A program made the position numbers and the translations under genes. A DNA stretch of 64,000 bases from assembly GCA_014338405.1 (NCBI GenBank), contig JTDE01000903.1, positions 83,389-147,388 on the forward strand. Direction: 5' to 3'. Under the pieces are notes generated by a model. The model was not told the DNA's origin and did not search any database. It saw only the letters and a list, made by a program, of their open reading frames with translations. Numbering within the stretch: position 1 is the stretch's first letter; each line of letters begins with the position of its first letter. Of this stretch, positions 61,807 through 64,000 are shown piece after piece. Source of the DNA: Paragonimus skrjabini miyazakii. Taxonomy: Eukaryota; Platyhelminthes; Trematoda; Plagiorchiida; Troglotrematidae.

Positions 61807-64000
61807 CGAACATAAGCTGGCGTCGAAATCAGAAATAGTTTCAAAGTACTGGGAGTTCTGAGCTATGGAGATGAGGGAATCTAGAAAAAAGATATATATA
61901 AATGTACAATAGGCAAAATGTAAAAATAAAGACACGTTAGCAAGCATAAGCCCTAAACGATTCCGATATTACAAATACATCACATCCGTTAGAATATCTA
62001 CATCTACCTCCATTGTAAAACCACCACAGAAGATTAAAGTCTATATCGTGGTCAGCAGTGAATCTCAGTATCCAACTGATGTAACCTTGTTGACGTACTC
62101 TTCCTCGTTCTCGATATGTTTTATCCAAATAGGCAAACATACGTTATACTTTAATCGTTTTTAAAGTTTACACTCTATTTACTTACCTAGAACTGAGCTT
62201 GCTGACCAAGACAAACTGCCTGTAGCTGTGTTCCGTTCCAAGTAGACTGATACTACATCATGTATCGGTTTGAGTCTGTAGTGGTGGAGACATGACTGAA
62301 TGGTCTAAAAAATAGTTTATTGCAAGGCTGATTCCCACAAAACCACATTCAAGAAAATAATTGATGTCGTGTGTTAAAAACAAATAAAATTCATTCAACT
62401 AGTTAACTTGCATTCACTACAATATCCGTGTGATAAAAACTCAGGAACAAAAGGATGCTTCCTCAAGACCTTTTGAATTACTTGCTTACTGCAACACCCA
62501 GAAACCTGTTGACTTCACGGGTAGGAAGGACATGTTATGGTGTACAAGTTAATTTTCTCATACCCACTGCTGTTAACGAATGCCCACAAACGTAGTCTGT
62601 TCTTTTTTATCGGAGTCTTATTTACAGTTTTCGGCTGCAACATGAAAATAATCATTAGTCACCTCTTTTTGTTACATTCCTACTGATTTTCAACTCGAGA
62701 CTGTTAGTTTCATTCTGCCCGGAGACAATTTCATGGTCCCACAATTAGTAAGGGTTGGAATTCATCAATAGTAACATTTAAACATAACATCACAGAAGCA
62801 GTGCTCTCTACCGTACTTTATCTTGTACATCACTGAACTAACAGCCTTGATTCATTGTTCACAGGAGGCTTTTATCAACCTGTCCATTCAGTTCGACGAG
62901 TAATTTGATTGTCTTATTCCATGATAAACGTGGTGTGGTGTATCGACTTGATTGCGTTATTATGGTCAGGCTCAATGTACCCACAAGGCGACTACTGTTG
63001 TTCATTTGGAATGCAAAGATAGACCATCAATTCAGTGTTACGACCTGATGTCGACCATAACATACACAAATAAACTCTTAAATGTTATTCCAAAGCTGAT
63101 GACTTGGCTTGGCGGAGTATTGGGTTTTGCCTTTTAGTCACGTCAAAGGCTGTCTCCTAAGAAGATACCAATGGTCATGTTAAACTACAAGATGAGTGAT
63201 GATGACCATCTGGACGAGGATTCTTTCCTTTAGCCGCGTAACTTCAAGAGGACAACTGTTGTATTTATCACCTTAATGAGTTGGACAGTTACATCAAATC
63301 TGACAATTAAATTCATTTTTAACCAAACTTTCATCTGCAATTTGAATTACGCTCAGTTGTGACCGTAAGTACCGTCGACCTGTTTCAATCTTTAAAACAT
63401 TTCTCTTCTCTTTACTTGGAATGGCATAATCAGGACTAGCATCCAGAACTGTTTCAAACTTCGTGCTTAGGACGATCGCATGCCCATTATATTTCTGCAT
63501 AACTCAGAAACGAACAGCAGGAGTGCGATAATTAGACCACTGCTTACGTCTGATTACATGATAATAACATTAATAACCACCTAAACATAACAGTTAATGG
63601 ACGAAAAGAAGGTCATGGTTAAGAAAAGACTGAATAATGAGGAACACTTTGGTTATTCGAGTTGCACTTGATGGTAACCGGTCATGTTGCCGTGTGAACC
63701 TTTACCTTCCAATCTGTGTGCTGTGCTTTTTAACCGTCATCCTGTCCATCAACCTGTTAAACCCAATTAATCACATATGAACGACCAGGTTCATAAGGCC
63801 ATGTGCAGCATTCACAAGTGTGTTTAGTGAATCGTCATATTATGAAATACAAGATTCAATTATTGGTACTCATATTGATTCAAATGATACATGTCAACGG
63901 CGTGATGGGGGTAACGCGGTGAAGTTTTTATAAACTAGTACCTTTCTCAGGTCTCACAAAATACAAGTAAATCAGTTTCCGGAAACAGCCGAGTGTTCGC
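61807..64000. other. No recognisable gene
   Basis: The frame 61937-62140 (minus) lies just upstream of the gag remnant and might be element leader sequence, but no LTR end or primer-binding site was recognised. The remainder to the window end is anonymous; the frame at 63294-63500 (minus, 68 codons) is unassigned. Confidence 0.4.

Noticed and set aside
1..64000. CRISPR arrays, bacterial operons, prophage
   Set aside because: The sequence is eukaryotic in character: no dense ORFs, no ribosome binding sites before long frames, no regularly spaced repeats.

Overview
The window looks like nuclear DNA of a flatworm, most likely a digenean trematode. It is AT-rich, gene-poor and broken by stop codons in every frame; the longest open frame is only 171 codons. 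It carries the kind of retroelement load known from schistosomes and other flukes: Penelope-like elements (PLEs) with GIY-YIG endonuclease, SINE-like repeats containing hammerhead ribozymes, and a Ty3/gypsy-type gag remnant. A 100-base run of N at 15328-15427 marks a scaffold gap. No complete host gene could be identified. A few short stretches look like possible coding exons (39.3-39.6 kb with a Tudor-like segment; 51.8-58.4 kb on the plus strand; 26.3-26.7 kb on the minus strand), so much of the window may be introns or intergenic DNA of a large gene.

Layout: 1-12.9 kb is featureless apart from a tRNA-like sequence near 6.0 kb. A hammerhead-bearing SINE copy (A) lies at about 12.96-13.18 kb. 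From 13.2 to 28.4 kb there is the gap and otherwise unrecognised DNA. From 28.4 to 37.0 kb lies the richest segment: SINE copy B with an intact hammerhead core, a PLE fragment (end of the reverse transcriptase plus endonuclease, 28.93-29.87 kb), a compact hammerhead at 29,976-30,014, an N-terminal PLE fragment (31.78-32.04 kb), a second PLE endonuclease end (36.37-36.81 kb), and a decayed relative of the compact hammerhead at 36,920-36,961. All are on the plus strand. A possible tRNA-derived SINE head is at 37.9 kb and a Tudor-like stretch at 39.3-39.6 kb. A different, PLE-type variant hammerhead is on the minus strand at 47.45 kb. A 0.6-kb foldback element with arms of about 150 bp is at 49.34-49.94 kb. 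SINE copy C (minus) is at 58.53-58.70 kb and a gypsy-like gag remnant (minus) at 61.33-61.81 kb.

The unifying theme is self-cleaving RNA embedded in retroelements. Three sequence-distinct hammerhead families occur in 64 kb: SINE type, compact PLE type, and extra-A variant type. In all three, stem III is a palindrome with essentially no loop (ACTCGAGT, ATGTTAACAT, ACGT), which predicts cleavage as dimers or in tandem transcripts. The compact ribozyme sits about 110 bp downstream of a PLE endonuclease end, and a decayed relative sits at the equivalent place after a second PLE copy, so it appears to be part of the PLE terminal repeat rather than a chance match.
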